A stretch of DNA of 48,496 bases from assembly GCA_005883615.1 (NCBI GenBank), contig VBEC01000014.1:1-48496 (forward strand), in the 5' to 3' direction. This document shows positions 32,895-41,719 of this stretch, in pieces. The notes beneath the pieces are model-generated. The model was not told the DNA's origin, ran no database searches, and saw only the letters and a program-made list of their open reading frames with translations. This stretch comes from Chloroflexota bacterium (lineage in GTDB: Bacteria; Chloroflexota; Limnocylindria; Limnocylindrales; CSP1-4). The stretch's first letter is position 1. Each line of letters starts with the position of its first letter. Both the position numbers and the translations under genes were made by a program.

Positions 32895-33740
32895 TCAGGT
32901 TTCGAGCCGTCCCCGGAAGAGCTCGGTCATCTTCGCGTCCGACAACCGAAAAGCGTGGGAACCATCGGGACTCGTCCACGCCCTACCCTGCAGATTGGCT
33001 CCCGGCTCGGCCGGCAGAAGGTACTCCAGCCGGTACGTCCTTGGCAGCGCCTTCAGGGCCCGTTCACCGCCGTCGAGGGCGGCCACGCATTCCTCGAGAT
33101 GATCAAGGTAGACAGCGTTGTTGACGTGGCCCATCGGATCGAGCTCTCGCGGGCGCACGGGCAACGTGCGGGAGAATGCCCTCTCTGGCGTCGAGGGAAG
33201 AGGGACCCGTGTCGGCGTGAATGACGGCGCCGGTTGGGCGATGAAGGCGCCGAACTCGGCCGGCACCCGTACGGGCGAGCCGCGACCATCGGTCATCACC
33301 CAGTCGGTATGCGCCCAGGCGGCCACGATTCCGGGGCTGTCATGGAAATCCGTGCGCCGCCGGGCCCAGACCTTTCGGTAGCCGACCACTCCGGTGGTCA
33401 CCTCGATCTCGTCGCCGGTCGAGACGGGCAGAAGCACGTTGAGCTCGACTCCGCGAACGAGCCAGGCGAGACCTCGTTTTGCATACCAGTCGCGGGTGAA
33501 ACCCAGCCGTTCGGAGTGAATCCAGGCGACGTCCTGCGCCCAGCGAAGGAGGGTCGATGTTCGGGCCGTCCCTTCGGTCGTCGCCTCGTCGAAGCGGACG
33601 CGATAGGCTCGGGTGGTCTGGGGCGGAGCGCCTGGCGGCGGGTCGACGTCTGGCCGTGAGTCGCTTGCCCGGGATCCGGCCGCCGGCGGGGAGTCGTTGC
33701 GCCTGACACCGCGCGCTGGATGGATGGCGGGCTCGGCCAT
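32895..33740 (-). CDS. acyl-ACP thioesterase-like double-hotdog protein
   Basis: This 281-residue protein has two hotdog domains, at about residues 45-165 (YRVRFDEATTEGTARTSTLL, then WAQDVAWIHSERLGF) and 185-275 (RPRELDPMGHVNNAVYLDHL). The pattern matches FatA/FatB-type acyl-ACP thioesterases, which release fatty acids from ACP or CoA. The first 40 residues are Pro/Ser-rich and disordered. The start could be later than ATG 33740. It precedes the amidohydrolase by 29 bases; no fatty-acid gene lies nearby. Confidence 0.85.
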   Translation of the reverse strand: MAEPAIHPARGVRRNDSPPAAGSRASDSRPDVDPPPGAPPQTTRAYRVRFDEATTEGTARTSTLLRWAQDVAWIHSERLGFTRDWYAKRGLAWLVRGVELNVLLPVSTGDEIEVTTGVVGYRKVWARRRTDFHDSPGIVAAWAHTDWVMTDGRGSPVRVPAEFGAFIAQPAPSFTPTRVPLPSTPERAFSRTLPVRPRELDPMGHVNNAVYLDHLEECVAALDGGERALKALPRTYRLEYLLPAEPGANLQGRAWTSPDGSHAFRLSDAKMTELFRGRLET

Positions 33741-33788
33741 GCCCCGAAGGGTAACCGAGCCGTTCCCGTAAGCGGCTGAGCGGTCCCT

Positions 33789-34079
33789 TCAGGCTCCAGT
33801 CGACCCGTCGGTTGGGGCCGCCTGACGACGCCAGCCCGGCCGCAGCCGACTGCCGCGCGCGCGAACCTCCGGCGACAGGGCTCGCCTTGCCTGGTCCCGC
33901 AGCCCGATGAGCCGGTCGCGTTGGCGCTCGTTCCAGGCCGTCGAGTATGCTCGGGTCGCCCGCCGCCTGATGTCCGCTGCCATGAGCCGCTGTCCGCGGC
34001 GCTCCAGGAGATCCACGCCGTCGAGCACGGCTCGATACAGTGCGGGGAGGTCTTCCGCCGGCGAGAAGTGAGACTCCAT
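33789..34079 (-). CDS. small helical hypothetical protein
   Basis: This 96-residue protein has a helical, charged core (DLPALYRAVLDGVDLLERRG, then MAADIRRRATRAYSTAWNER) and a basic tail. I have the impression of similar short proteins in related genomes but cannot name a family. ATG at 34079 is chosen; an upstream in-frame start at 34175 would add an unrelated segment. It lies 49 bases upstream of the thioesterase gene and may start that operon. Confidence 0.65.
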   Translation of the reverse strand: MESHFSPAEDLPALYRAVLDGVDLLERRGQRLMAADIRRRATRAYSTAWNERQRDRLIGLRDQARRALSPEVRARGSRLRPGWRRQAAPTDGSTGA

Positions 34080-34189
34080 CACGCTCACTGTGCGCCTGGC
34101 CCCGATGAATAGGAATAGGCGACTCGTCCCGGCCAAGCCCGGCTGATATGCCCATACTTTCGGGCCCAGGGACACGATCGGAGGGCGCG

Positions 34190-34981
34190 ATGGATCTCGG
34201 GATCCGGGGCAGGGTGGCGCTGGTCGGTGGCGCTTCGTCCGGCCTCGGCCGCGCCACGGCCGATCGCCTGGCAGCCGAAGGCTGCCGGCTGTGCATCTGG
34301 GCGCGGTCCAGCGAAGCCCTCGAGCGGACGGCCGACGAGCTTCGCGAACGGCATGGAACCGAGGTCATCGTGGTGGCCGCCGATGCCACCGATCCGTCGG
34401 CTGCGGAGACGGTTGCCAAGCATGCGCTCGATGGGTACGGCGTGGTCGACATCGTGATCCTCAACGCCGGCGGGCCACCGACGGCCGATCCCGCCCAAAC
34501 GACGCCTGATGGCTGGGCGCTTGCGTTCCAGCTCCTCTCGGTGACCCCGATCCAGCTCGCCAGCAGACTGTTGCCCGGTATGCGGGAGCGCGGCTGGGGT
34601 CGGGTGGTGTCGATCCTCACCTCGGGCGTGCGCCAGCCCATACCTGAGCTGGTCTACTCGAATGCCGCCCGCAGCGCGCTGATGGCCTGGATGAAGACGA
34701 CCGCGCACGCCGTTGCCGGTGAGGGCGTGACGATGAACGGCGTGCTCCCGGGACGACTCAGTACGCCGCGCATCGAGTTTCTCGACTACGAGCGGGCCAG
34801 GCGGACCGGGCAGACCCTCGAGGCCGTTCGTGCCGAGCAGATTGCGGCTATACCGGTCGGCCGCTACGGCCATCCTGAGGAGCTGGCCAGCTTCGTCGCG
34901 TACGTTTGCTCGGAGCCTGCCGCGTACCAGACGGGCACCTTCACGGCGGTGGACGGAGGGCTGATCGCCGGGCTGCCGTAG
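34190..34981 (+). CDS. short-chain dehydrogenase/reductase (SDR)
   Basis: This 263-residue classical SDR has the cofactor site ALVGGASSGLGRATADRLAA, the NAG-type motif VILNAGGPPTADPAQ, the catalytic Ser in SILTSGVRQPIPE, then Tyr and the downstream position in LVYSNAARSAL. The usual YxxxK reads YSNAA, with alanine instead of lysine. 3-oxoacyl-ACP reductase-like relatives with the NAGGP motif often show this variation. The cofactor region ends GTFTAVDGGLIAGLP. GGAGGG lies just before the ATG. Substrate unknown. Confidence 0.88.
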   Translation: MDLGIRGRVALVGGASSGLGRATADRLAAEGCRLCIWARSSEALERTADELRERHGTEVIVVAADATDPSAAETVAKHALDGYGVVDIVILNAGGPPTADPAQTTPDGWALAFQLLSVTPIQLASRLLPGMRERGWGRVVSILTSGVRQPIPELVYSNAARSALMAWMKTTAHAVAGEGVTMNGVLPGRLSTPRIEFLDYERARRTGQTLEAVRAEQIAAIPVGRYGHPEELASFVAYVCSEPAAYQTGTFTAVDGGLIAGLP

Positions 34982-35033
34982 CGCGGCGATCCCGGCCGCC
35001 GCGGCCAACTGCTACGACGCCGGCGCAGAGCCG

Positions 35034-37958
35034 TCAGCCGACGATCGCGGCCGAAACGGGCTCCTCTCGTTGGCGCTCCTCGAACACGGGAAGCGCGAAC
35101 CCGAACTCCGACCCTCCTTCGGGACGCCGCGACGCCCAGATCCGCCCGCCCATGGCCTCGGTCAGGATTCGGCAGACGTACAAGCCAATTCCGGCGCCGG
35201 GCTTGGAGCGTGCGGTCGAGGACGAACGGTAGAACAGCTCGAAGAGCTCGCCGGTGTCCTCTGTATCGCCGATCCCCTGGCCCTCGTCGAGTACTCGTAT
35301 CAGAACCTCGTCGACGGCCGCCTCGGCCTCCACGATCACCGTTCCGCCGCTTTCGGGCCCGTACTTGACGGCATTGCCCACGAGGTTTCGCACGATCTGC
35401 TCCACGTAGGTTCGATCGCCCGAGATCGGCGGGAGGTCACGGGCCACCCTCTCGACGAACGTCACCTCGGGCGTCGCTCGCCGCTCGGAATCGACGATCG
35501 TGCGCGCCACGTGCTGGAGGAGAACGGGCTCTAGCTCCAACGAGATGCGGCCGGCCTGCGACCGGCTGAGCACCAGAAGATCTTCGACCAGCCGATAGAG
35601 CCGTTCCGATTCGGCTTCGACATCGCCGAGCAACTCCTCGGCCTCTGAGGTTTCGGATCCCCTTCGACGGCGCAGGATCTTGGTGATCCCGAAGATCGTC
35701 GTGACCGGCGTGCGCAGCTCGTGCGACAGGATGCCCATGAACGCCTCCTGGGCCAGCTGCGCCTGGCGCTGCTCGGTTACGTCGCGCAGGAGCAGCACGG
35801 TTGAACCGCTCGCGTCGCCCTCCCCGGTCGGTTCGGCACGATAGCCCGATGCCTCTAGCCAACGCAGGGGCTGCTCGGTCCGGATCTCGCTCGGCCCCGA
35901 GGCGCGACCCAGCGGCGGGAGCTCCCCTTCGAAGTCGCCCAACAGCGGGCCGAGCTCGTTGAAATGAGCGATTGGCTCGCCGAGCAGCTCGATCAGGGCC
36001 TGGTTGCGCAGGATCACGTCGCCAGCGTCGTTGCAGACGAGAACCGCCTCGCGCATCGATTCGATGATGGCTCGGAGCTCCGCCCCGCGCGCCCGCTCTG
36101 CTGTTGCCAGCCGATACAGGCGGCTCTGGATCTCGATCCGCTCGCTGATGTCTCGCGCCGAGACGATGATTCGCCGTTCGCCGTCAGGCAGGGTGACGCA
36201 CTGCATGAACACCTCGACGGGCACCTCGACGCCGTCCTTTCGCCGGTGGGTGGTCGGGTAGGTCCGCGCGGCGCGACGGCCTGCGAGGAGCGGAGCCAGC
36301 AGCTCGCGATAGGACGCTTCGTCGAACTTGGGCTTGATAGCGAGGGCCGGCATGTCGATGAGCTCGGCGCGCGTGTAGCCGAGTTGCGCCAGGGCGCCTT
36401 CGTTGGCGTACCGGATCCTGAGGGACTCGGGATCGATCAGGAGGACGGCGTCCAGCGAGGCGTCCACCGTCGCCGTGAACTGGGTCGCTTCGCGCAACAG
36501 GCTGCCCGTCTGAATGGTGACGCCAATGCGGCGACCGAGGTCGGCGGCGAATGCAACGTCGGCGGCGCCAAACGCGTGCGCCTCGGTAGAGGAAAGCACG
36601 AGCACGCCTTCGGCGTCGCGCCTTGCCTCGATGGGAATCGGCGCGAGGACGGCGGAATTGCCACCGAGCCTCGCCAGGACGTCCGCGCCGCCCGACTCGG
36701 CCGAGTCGGGCGCATCGACCAGTGTCGCTCGACGGGGCGGCTCGATTCGATCGCGCTGACCGACCAGCTTCGGCCCGGCGGACGATTCCCCCTGGCGTCG
36801 GGCATCGGCACGGTAGGTCCCGTCGGGCTCCGGCCACTCGATCACCGCGCGATCCGCGAGCCCTTCGGCCAGGAGGCGCGCGAGCCGGGGCAGGGCCGCC
36901 TGGTAGTCGAAACTGGCGCCGAGCAGATCCGATGCCTCAGCCACGAGGGCCAAGCGACGCTCGGTGCTCTGCCGCTCAGTCGACAGCGCTGCCCGGGCGA
37001 GCGCCTGAGCCGACGTATCCGCGATCGCCGACAGGAACTCGACCTCTTCGATCGAAAACCGGTTTCGCTCTTCGAACGCGAGGGTCAGCACGCCGATCGG
37101 CTGCTCGCGCAGGCCCAGCGGCAGACAGGCAACCGATCGGACGTCGCCCATCGCGTCAGCGACATCACGGGCGAACCGCTGCCGGATGACGCTCTGCGAC
37201 GACAGCAGGACAGCGCGATTGGTTCGAAGGGCCTCCGCCTCGGGCAGGTCGCCGTCCACTGGAATGGACGCGTAGGCATCGCGCAACGGGGCCCGGAAGC
37301 CGACGTCCGCCGCCAGCTCGAGGACGTTCAGGCCCGCGGAATGCAGGGTCACGGCGGCCGCAGATGCGCCAAGGATGGACTCACTGAGCTCAAGGACGGC
37401 ATTGGCGGTGTCTCGGATGCCCTCGACGCGCCCGAGGGCGACGGCCAGTTGCTGAAGGGATTCGGCTCGGCGTCGGGAGCGTTCCGATTCACGTCGAGCG
37501 GCGTGCAGCGCCGCACTCAGCGCGCTCATGAGAACGCCGGTCACGACGAACAGGCCGGCCTGCACGACCTCCAGCGAATCGGTGATGACCGGCTGGCCGA
37601 TCGGCGGAATGAAGAGGAACACGTCACCGGCGAGGCAGAACATCGTCGCGCCCAGGCCGCCCCGCAGCGACCCCAGCCAGGCCGCCAATCCAACCGCGAC
37701 CACGTACGGCAGGAAGCCGACGTCGTCGTGCGCGACCGCATTGATCGCCGCCTTGACGCCGATCGCGAGGAGGGAGACCAGCGCCGCCCAGATGAGCGGA
37801 TGTGCCGACGCCTGCGCCTGCCACGCGAACATGCCGCGCCACAGCGCTCCTCGGAGGCCCGGCCAACCGGGCTCAGCGACGATCGCGCCTGGCAGTCCCT
37901 GTTCTCCGCGAGCCAACATGTTCTCCGAGTGCGACCGACGGTGGAGCCTAGATTGCAT
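35034..37958 (-). CDS. multidomain sensor histidine kinase (DUF4118-GAF-GAF-PAS-PAS-HisKA-HATPase)
   Basis: This 974-residue protein has a KdpD-type DUF4118 membrane bundle (LPYVVAVGLAAWLGSLRGG at about residues 84-102, then VFLFIPPIGQP), a GAF domain (about 185-325), a second GAF (about 340-490), a PAS (about 500-620, LDAVLLIDPESLRIRYANEG), and a second PAS-like unit (about 640-740). HisKA follows (GILSHELRTPVTTI), then HATPase (NLVGNAVKYGP, DEGQGIGD, GAGIGLYVCR). No receiver domain or adjacent response regulator exists, so it is an orphan kinase. ATG at 37958 is kept; ATG at 37919 is an alternative. Confidence 0.9.
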   Translation of the reverse strand: MQSRLHRRSHSENMLARGEQGLPGAIVAEPGWPGLRGALWRGMFAWQAQASAHPLIWAALVSLLAIGVKAAINAVAHDDVGFLPYVVAVGLAAWLGSLRGGLGATMFCLAGDVFLFIPPIGQPVITDSLEVVQAGLFVVTGVLMSALSAALHAARRESERSRRRAESLQQLAVALGRVEGIRDTANAVLELSESILGASAAAVTLHSAGLNVLELAADVGFRAPLRDAYASIPVDGDLPEAEALRTNRAVLLSSQSVIRQRFARDVADAMGDVRSVACLPLGLREQPIGVLTLAFEERNRFSIEEVEFLSAIADTSAQALARAALSTERQSTERRLALVAEASDLLGASFDYQAALPRLARLLAEGLADRAVIEWPEPDGTYRADARRQGESSAGPKLVGQRDRIEPPRRATLVDAPDSAESGGADVLARLGGNSAVLAPIPIEARRDAEGVLVLSSTEAHAFGAADVAFAADLGRRIGVTIQTGSLLREATQFTATVDASLDAVLLIDPESLRIRYANEGALAQLGYTRAELIDMPALAIKPKFDEASYRELLAPLLAGRRAARTYPTTHRRKDGVEVPVEVFMQCVTLPDGERRIIVSARDISERIEIQSRLYRLATAERARGAELRAIIESMREAVLVCNDAGDVILRNQALIELLGEPIAHFNELGPLLGDFEGELPPLGRASGPSEIRTEQPLRWLEASGYRAEPTGEGDASGSTVLLLRDVTEQRQAQLAQEAFMGILSHELRTPVTTIFGITKILRRRRGSETSEAEELLGDVEAESERLYRLVEDLLVLSRSQAGRISLELEPVLLQHVARTIVDSERRATPEVTFVERVARDLPPISGDRTYVEQIVRNLVGNAVKYGPESGGTVIVEAEAAVDEVLIRVLDEGQGIGDTEDTGELFELFYRSSSTARSKPGAGIGLYVCRILTEAMGGRIWASRRPEGGSEFGFALPVFEERQREEPVSAAIVG

Positions 37959-38055
37959 CGGGGAACAGCGGAGCCGTCAAGGTTACAGACGCATGACAGG
38001 CAAGTCCGCACGACCAGGGTAATTCGTCGTTCATCGACGATTATCCGGCACGATG

Positions 38056-38078
38056 CAGCATCCCCGCGGGATGCTGCG
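38056..38078 (-). terminator. perfect 10-bp hairpin downstream of DUF4032
   Basis: GCAGCATCCC at 38056-38065 pairs perfectly with GGGATGCTGC at 38069-38078 around a CGC loop. It lies 119 bases beyond the DUF4032 stop codon (minus strand) and 98 bases before the kinase start codon. No T-run follows. It may terminate DUF4032 transcription or act in the 5' leader of the kinase. Confidence 0.5.
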
Positions 38079-38111
38079 TTGCACCGAAACCGGGCGGGGA
38101 CCCGTTCACGG

Positions 38112-38140
38112 CCGCCGTAATCGCAATTTCATTGCGGCGG
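38112..38140 (-). terminator. second hairpin between DUF4032 and the kinase
   Basis: CCGCC (38112-38116) and GGCGG (38136-38140) flank an inner perfect stem GCAAT (38123-38127) / ATTGC (38131-38135) with a TTC loop; a one-sided bulge of six bases separates the stems. It starts about 56 bases after the DUF4032 stop codon, so with the hairpin at 38056 it probably ends that transcript. Confidence 0.35.
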
Positions 38141-38196
38141 GGGCTGGCGTTGTCGGATGGAGCCGCGTTCGGGGGGCGGTCCGAGTCTCGCTTCGA

Positions 38197-39429
38197 TCAG
38201 CGCGAGCGCACGGCGGCGGGTGCCTCGGTCTCGCCGGCGCGCTCCGGCGCGGGAGCCCCTAGTGACAAGTAGGAGTCAAGGGCGAATTCCAGGCCGACGT
38301 CCCGGTGCGCCTCCTCGGAGAGCAACCACTTGTGCTCGAGCAGATCGCAATAGGCCTGGACCATGTCGGGGTGTGGCCCGATGACCTCGGCCAGCCTGCT
38401 CGTTGTTGGGCGAAAGACCTCGCGCAGCCAGCGTTGAGCGGCGTTGCCATCCAGCGGGCGGCCCTCGGACCATTCGAGCCAGGCGCGATATTCGCGCAGG
38501 TCGTTGAGAAGGAGACGAGCCTGGTTCTCGAGGGCAGAAATGCCCGTCAATCGCTCGAGCTCTCGGGCGTGGAAGCGCCTGGTGGTTACCGCCAGCTTCA
38601 GCCGTAGTCGGCCGTTGCCGGCCGGCTCGAGCTCGACCTCGTCGACCGAGAAACCGAGATCGTTCAGGCCGCGGATGCGCGCCTCGACGGCATGCCGATC
38701 ATCGGCCCGCAGCTCGGGCGTCTCGTGGAGCTTCGTCCAGATCGCGTGGTACCGATCGCCCACCGATTCGGCGGCGGTGATCGCCTGCTCGAACTCGTCC
38801 GGACGGCCCTGGTACGCGGCCAGGTCGGCCAGGCCGAAAGCCACGTTCTCGACGAGGATCTCGACGTCGTTTGCGCGCTGGCCATCGGACAGGCCCGGAT
38901 GCACCTCGCTCGTTTCCGCGTCGACAAGGTAGGCCTGGATCTTGTCACCGTCCCGCCGGAAGAGGGTATTCGCGAGAGAGCAATCACCCCAGTACAACCC
39001 GGCGCGATGCAGGTCGACGAGCAGCCACGCCATCGCGTCGAGCAGACGGTCCCGATATGCGCCCGGGCCGAGGGGGAAGCGCATCAGCAGGCGGCGGTAC
39101 TGGAGGGAGTGGACCAGGAAATCGGTCACGAGGATCGCGGTGCCGCGCTCGTGGACCTCCGCGAGCCCAACGGCAGAAACGGCGGGGAGGCCCTCGTTCT
39201 CGAGATGTCGCAATGCCGCGAACTCGCGCTGGGCGACATCGAGCGGTTCTTCCTTCAAGGCGAACGTCGAGTCGTCCGCCTCGAGGAAGCGAACGAGATG
39301 GCGCGAGGGACCAACCGGGATGTCCCGGAAGCGGTCGTCGTGCCACTCGGCGAGCGGTAGCTCCCAGGGCAGGTCGAGGAGGCTGCTGGCCCCCTCTCGG
39401 AGGCGCAGGTGTGGAAAGGCGGTCAGCAC
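38197..39429 (-). CDS. DUF4032 protein, kinase-like fold
   Basis: This protein of about 410 residues has lipopolysaccharide-kinase-like (WaaP/Kdo) kinase motifs: a Lys in STFALKEEPLDVAQREFAAL, a catalytic loop RAGLYWGDCSLANTLF with Asp and Asn, and a DFG-like AYLVDAETSEVHPG. The C-terminal 150 residues form the DUF4032-specific helical domain (GISALENQARLLLNDLREYR). Substrate unknown. The start is uncertain. GTG at 39429 is the first in-frame start after the stop of a 24-codon ORF that has the real ribosome site, so either the two are coupled or a frameshift separates them. Confidence 0.82.
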   Translation of the reverse strand: MLTAFPHLRLREGASSLLDLPWELPLAEWHDDRFRDIPVGPSRHLVRFLEADDSTFALKEEPLDVAQREFAALRHLENEGLPAVSAVGLAEVHERGTAILVTDFLVHSLQYRRLLMRFPLGPGAYRDRLLDAMAWLLVDLHRAGLYWGDCSLANTLFRRDGDKIQAYLVDAETSEVHPGLSDGQRANDVEILVENVAFGLADLAAYQGRPDEFEQAITAAESVGDRYHAIWTKLHETPELRADDRHAVEARIRGLNDLGFSVDEVELEPAGNGRLRLKLAVTTRRFHARELERLTGISALENQARLLLNDLREYRAWLEWSEGRPLDGNAAQRWLREVFRPTTSRLAEVIGPHPDMVQAYCDLLEHKWLLSEEAHRDVGLEFALDSYLSLGAPAPERAGETEAPAAVRSR

Positions 39430-39497
39430 ACCCAAAGGGTGCTGGCTCGTGGGGATCGGCGCAACCGTAGGTCCATCAGGCTCTCGAACGTCATCAT
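39423..39497 (-). CDS. 24-residue leader ORF, or frameshifted N-terminus, of DUF4032
   Basis: ATGATG at 39492-39497 follows AAGGAG (39505-39510) at 7 bases, a strong ribosome site. It encodes MMTFESLMDLRLRRSPRAST plus four residues and stops at 39423-39425, overlapping the GTG start of DUF4032 by 7 bases. The frame differs from DUF4032 by one base step. The sequence could be the natural N-terminus of DUF4032 with a single-base error, or a coupled leader peptide. Confidence 0.5.
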   Translation of the reverse strand: MMTFESLMDLRLRRSPRASTLWVC

Positions 39498-39611
39498 GCG
39501 GTTTCTCCTTGGGGCTCGATAGGAGGCTGTAATGCCGCTCCGGGACCGGCTCGTGTCGGACTGTTCGACGATGGCTGACCATTCCGTTTTCCACGGAGGT
39601 ACGCGAAGGCC

Positions 39612-40400
39612 ATGCCCACACCGGTCATCCCCATCAACAACTGGGGCGACGCAGTTTTCCTGGCCACCACGAATGCGCTCAACATGTTCCTGGCGGCCAT
39701 CCCGCTGATCGTTGGCGCGCTGATCGTCCTTGTGATCGGCTGGCTCCTGTCGAACGTGCTCGGCTCGCTGACCACGAGGCTGCTCACGCGGGCGGGAGCG
39801 GATCGCCTGTTCGCACGCCACGGGCCCGACGTCTACGGGAGCGTTGCCACGAGCTGGCAGCCGAGCGTGGTCGCCGCCGAAGTCATCAAATGGGTCATCC
39901 GGCTGATCTTCCTGATCGCCGCCGCGAACATCCTCGGACTGACCCAGGTCAGCCAGCTCCTGAACCAGGTCATCCTGTGGATCCCGAACCTGATCGTTGC
40001 CGCGATTGTGCTCATGGTCGCGCCGCTGCTCGCACGGTTCGTCCGTGGTGTCATCGAAACCGGCGCCGGCGAGATGGGTTTCAGCAACGCCCGCCTCCTC
40101 GGCCGGCTGGCCGAGTACGCGATCATCTCGTTCGCCGTGATTATCGCGATCAACCAGATCGGAATCGCGGCGACCCTGGTCAACATCCTGTTCGTCGGGA
40201 TCGTTGCCGCGCTGTCACTGGCCTTTGGGCTCGCCTTCGGGCTCGGCGGCCGCGACGTCGCAGCGGAGCTGACGCGGCAATGGTACGACTCGTCCCGAGA
40301 GCGCATGACCCGCGCATCGGAGAAGGTCGGCGGCTCCGAGCGGGTCGCGGACCGACCGGCGCTGGCGGGCGCCCAGGGCAGCCGAGCTCGGCCAAAGTAA
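39612..40400 (+). CDS. mechanosensitive-channel-like membrane protein (TM_helix repeats)
   Basis: This 262-residue protein has four or five membrane segments: PLIVGALIVLVIGWLLSNVL, VIRLIFLIAAANILGL, LIVAAIVLMVAPLLARFV, YAIISFAVIIAINQIGI and LVNILFVGIVAALSLAFGLA. The last ends with the small-residue motif FGLGGRDVAAEL, which resembles the pore helix of MscS-type channels and the TM_helix family (PF05552). The MscS beta domain is missing. It is probably a small-conductance channel or channel-like protein. It is divergent from DUF4032; GGAGG sits 12 bases before the ATG. Confidence 0.85.
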   Translation: MPTPVIPINNWGDAVFLATTNALNMFLAAIPLIVGALIVLVIGWLLSNVLGSLTTRLLTRAGADRLFARHGPDVYGSVATSWQPSVVAAEVIKWVIRLIFLIAAANILGLTQVSQLLNQVILWIPNLIVAAIVLMVAPLLARFVRGVIETGAGEMGFSNARLLGRLAEYAIISFAVIIAINQIGIAATLVNILFVGIVAALSLAFGLAFGLGGRDVAAELTRQWYDSSRERMTRASEKVGGSERVADRPALAGAQGSRARPK

Positions 40401-40470
40401 CCGGGTCGCTCAGACGAGAGCCGGTCGTCACAGATGACGGGCTCAGTCATATCTCGAGAGCGCGGCAGAC

Positions 40471-40546
40471 TGGCGCGCCCGGAGGGATTCGAACCCCCGA
40501 CCATCTGATCCGAAGTCAGATGCTCTGTCCACTGAGCTACGGGCGC
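40471..40546 (-). tRNA. tRNA-Arg (anticodon UCG), CCA encoded
   Basis: Read on the minus strand, acceptor stem GCGCCCG pairs with CGGGCGC. The D arm is GCTC/GAGC. The anticodon stem TCTGA/TCAGA encloses the loop CTTCGGA, with anticodon TCG, reading CGA. The T arm is GGGGG/CCCTC with loop TTCGAAT. The body is 73 bases (40474-40546) with discriminator G, and the genomic CCA at 40471-40473 completes it. All stems pair, with one G-T in the T stem. It lies alone between a membrane protein gene and the TMEM175 gene. Confidence 0.95.
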
Positions 40547-40605
40547 GCGGCCGGCGAATGATAACCGAGGCCTCCGGCCGGGCTTGAGCCGCGGATAATC
40601 GCCCA

Positions 40606-41271
40606 ATGGAAGAGAGGCAGACTCGAGCCGGGCAGGCCAGCTACAGCTCTGCAGGCGCGGAGAGCGAGGGCCGCGGACCAGAACGGCTGGAGGCATTCAG
40701 CGACGGCGTCTTTGCCATCGCGATCACGCTGCTCGTCCTCGAGATCCGCGTCCCCGCGGCGGATCGTTTCGTGAGCCCCAGGGTGCTTCTCGATGCCCTC
40801 GGGGAACTGTGGCCAAGTTATCTCGGATACCTCGTCAGCTTCGTGACCATCGGGATCATGTGGGCAAACCACCACAACCTGTTCCGCCACGTCAGGCGGG
40901 TCGATCACAGCTTGCTGCTGGCCAACCTGTTCCTGTTGCTGGGCGTCGGTTTCGTGCCCTTCCCGACCGCGCTTCTCGCCGCCTCCATCGGAGAACCGAG
41001 TGCGCAGGTTGGCGTGCTCGTCTACAGCGGAACATTCGTTGCGATCGCACTCGCCTTCAACGTGCTGTGGTATCGCGCCCGAAAGGGCGGTCACCTCCTG
41101 CGGCAGGACACCAGCCGGGCTTCGATCGAGGCAATTACCAGGAGCTACCGCTACGGAGTGCCGGGCTACCTGCTCTCGTTCCTGCTCGCGCTGGTCAATC
41201 CGACGCTCGGCATGGTTGTCATCATCGCCCTGGTGATCCTCTACCTCCTGCCACGCTCGTCGGGCGCCTGA
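40606..41271 (+). CDS. TMEM175-family (DUF1211) membrane channel-like protein
   Basis: This 221-residue protein has the DUF1211/TMEM175 signature ERLEAFSDGVFAIAITLLVL (the FSDG motif lines the first pore helix) and six predicted membrane segments, including LGYLVSFVTIGIMWANHHNL and FRHV, and a final GMVVIIALVILYLLPRSSGA. Bacterial members form tetrameric potassium-permeable channels. The first 30 residues are hydrophilic. The gene follows the tRNA divergently and stands alone. Confidence 0.9.
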   Translation: MEERQTRAGQASYSSAGAESEGRGPERLEAFSDGVFAIAITLLVLEIRVPAADRFVSPRVLLDALGELWPSYLGYLVSFVTIGIMWANHHNLFRHVRRVDHSLLLANLFLLLGVGFVPFPTALLAASIGEPSAQVGVLVYSGTFVAIALAFNVLWYRARKGGHLLRQDTSRASIEAITRSYRYGVPGYLLSFLLALVNPTLGMVVIIALVILYLLPRSSGA

Positions 41272-41340
41272 CGCGTTCGAGAACGATCAAGGGGTCGAGT
41301 TACGGCGTTCGGATGATGCTTCCGCAAGCCATCCTGCGCA

Positions 41341-41640
41341 ATGCTGAGAGCCGTGGACGCCACCCGCCAACGTTCGACGGTCTTCGCCACGGAGCTGCTG
41401 CTGCACAGCTTTCCGAGCGCCGACTCGGGGTTCAGGTTCGCCGTGGCAGCCGCCTTCGATATCGTGGCCGAAGAGCAGGGCGTTCTGGTGGGTCGGCTGC
41501 GCCCCAGCGACCCGGTTCTGACCCGGCTCGTGCGCCTCATCCGGGAGCGCCATTCGCGGGCGTATGTTCGCGCGCGCGACCCGTGGACCCAGGCCTCGGA
41601 CGACAACCGCACCATCTGGTACGTCTTCCGCGGAGAGTAG
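41341..41640 (+). CDS. 99-residue hypothetical protein
   Basis: This soluble protein has ATELLLHSFPSADSGFRFAV near the start and NRTIWYVFRGE at the end. Third codon positions are strongly G/C, as in neighbouring genes, while minus-strand frames here are less gene-like. No ribosome site is clear before ATG 41341. I do not recognise the family and see no catalytic motif. Its position after the TMEM175 gene gives no clue to function. Confidence 0.55.
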   Translation: MLRAVDATRQRSTVFATELLLHSFPSADSGFRFAVAAAFDIVAEEQGVLVGRLRPSDPVLTRLVRLIRERHSRAYVRARDPWTQASDDNRTIWYVFRGE

Positions 41641-41719
41641 GGAGGTCCGCCGGGCTCGCGCCTCTCGGAGGCTGTCCAGCCTGGCGGGGATGCCGTCGCT
41701 GGGCGTTCCGAGCCGCCGC

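Noticed and set aside
35964..38120. 718-codon open frame on the plus strand
   Set aside because: It is antisense to the well-supported multidomain kinase.
41241..41615. minus-strand frames opposite the 99-residue hypothetical gene
   Set aside because: The plus-strand frame has the better third-position G/C pattern; the minus frames read as Arg/Ser-rich shadow.
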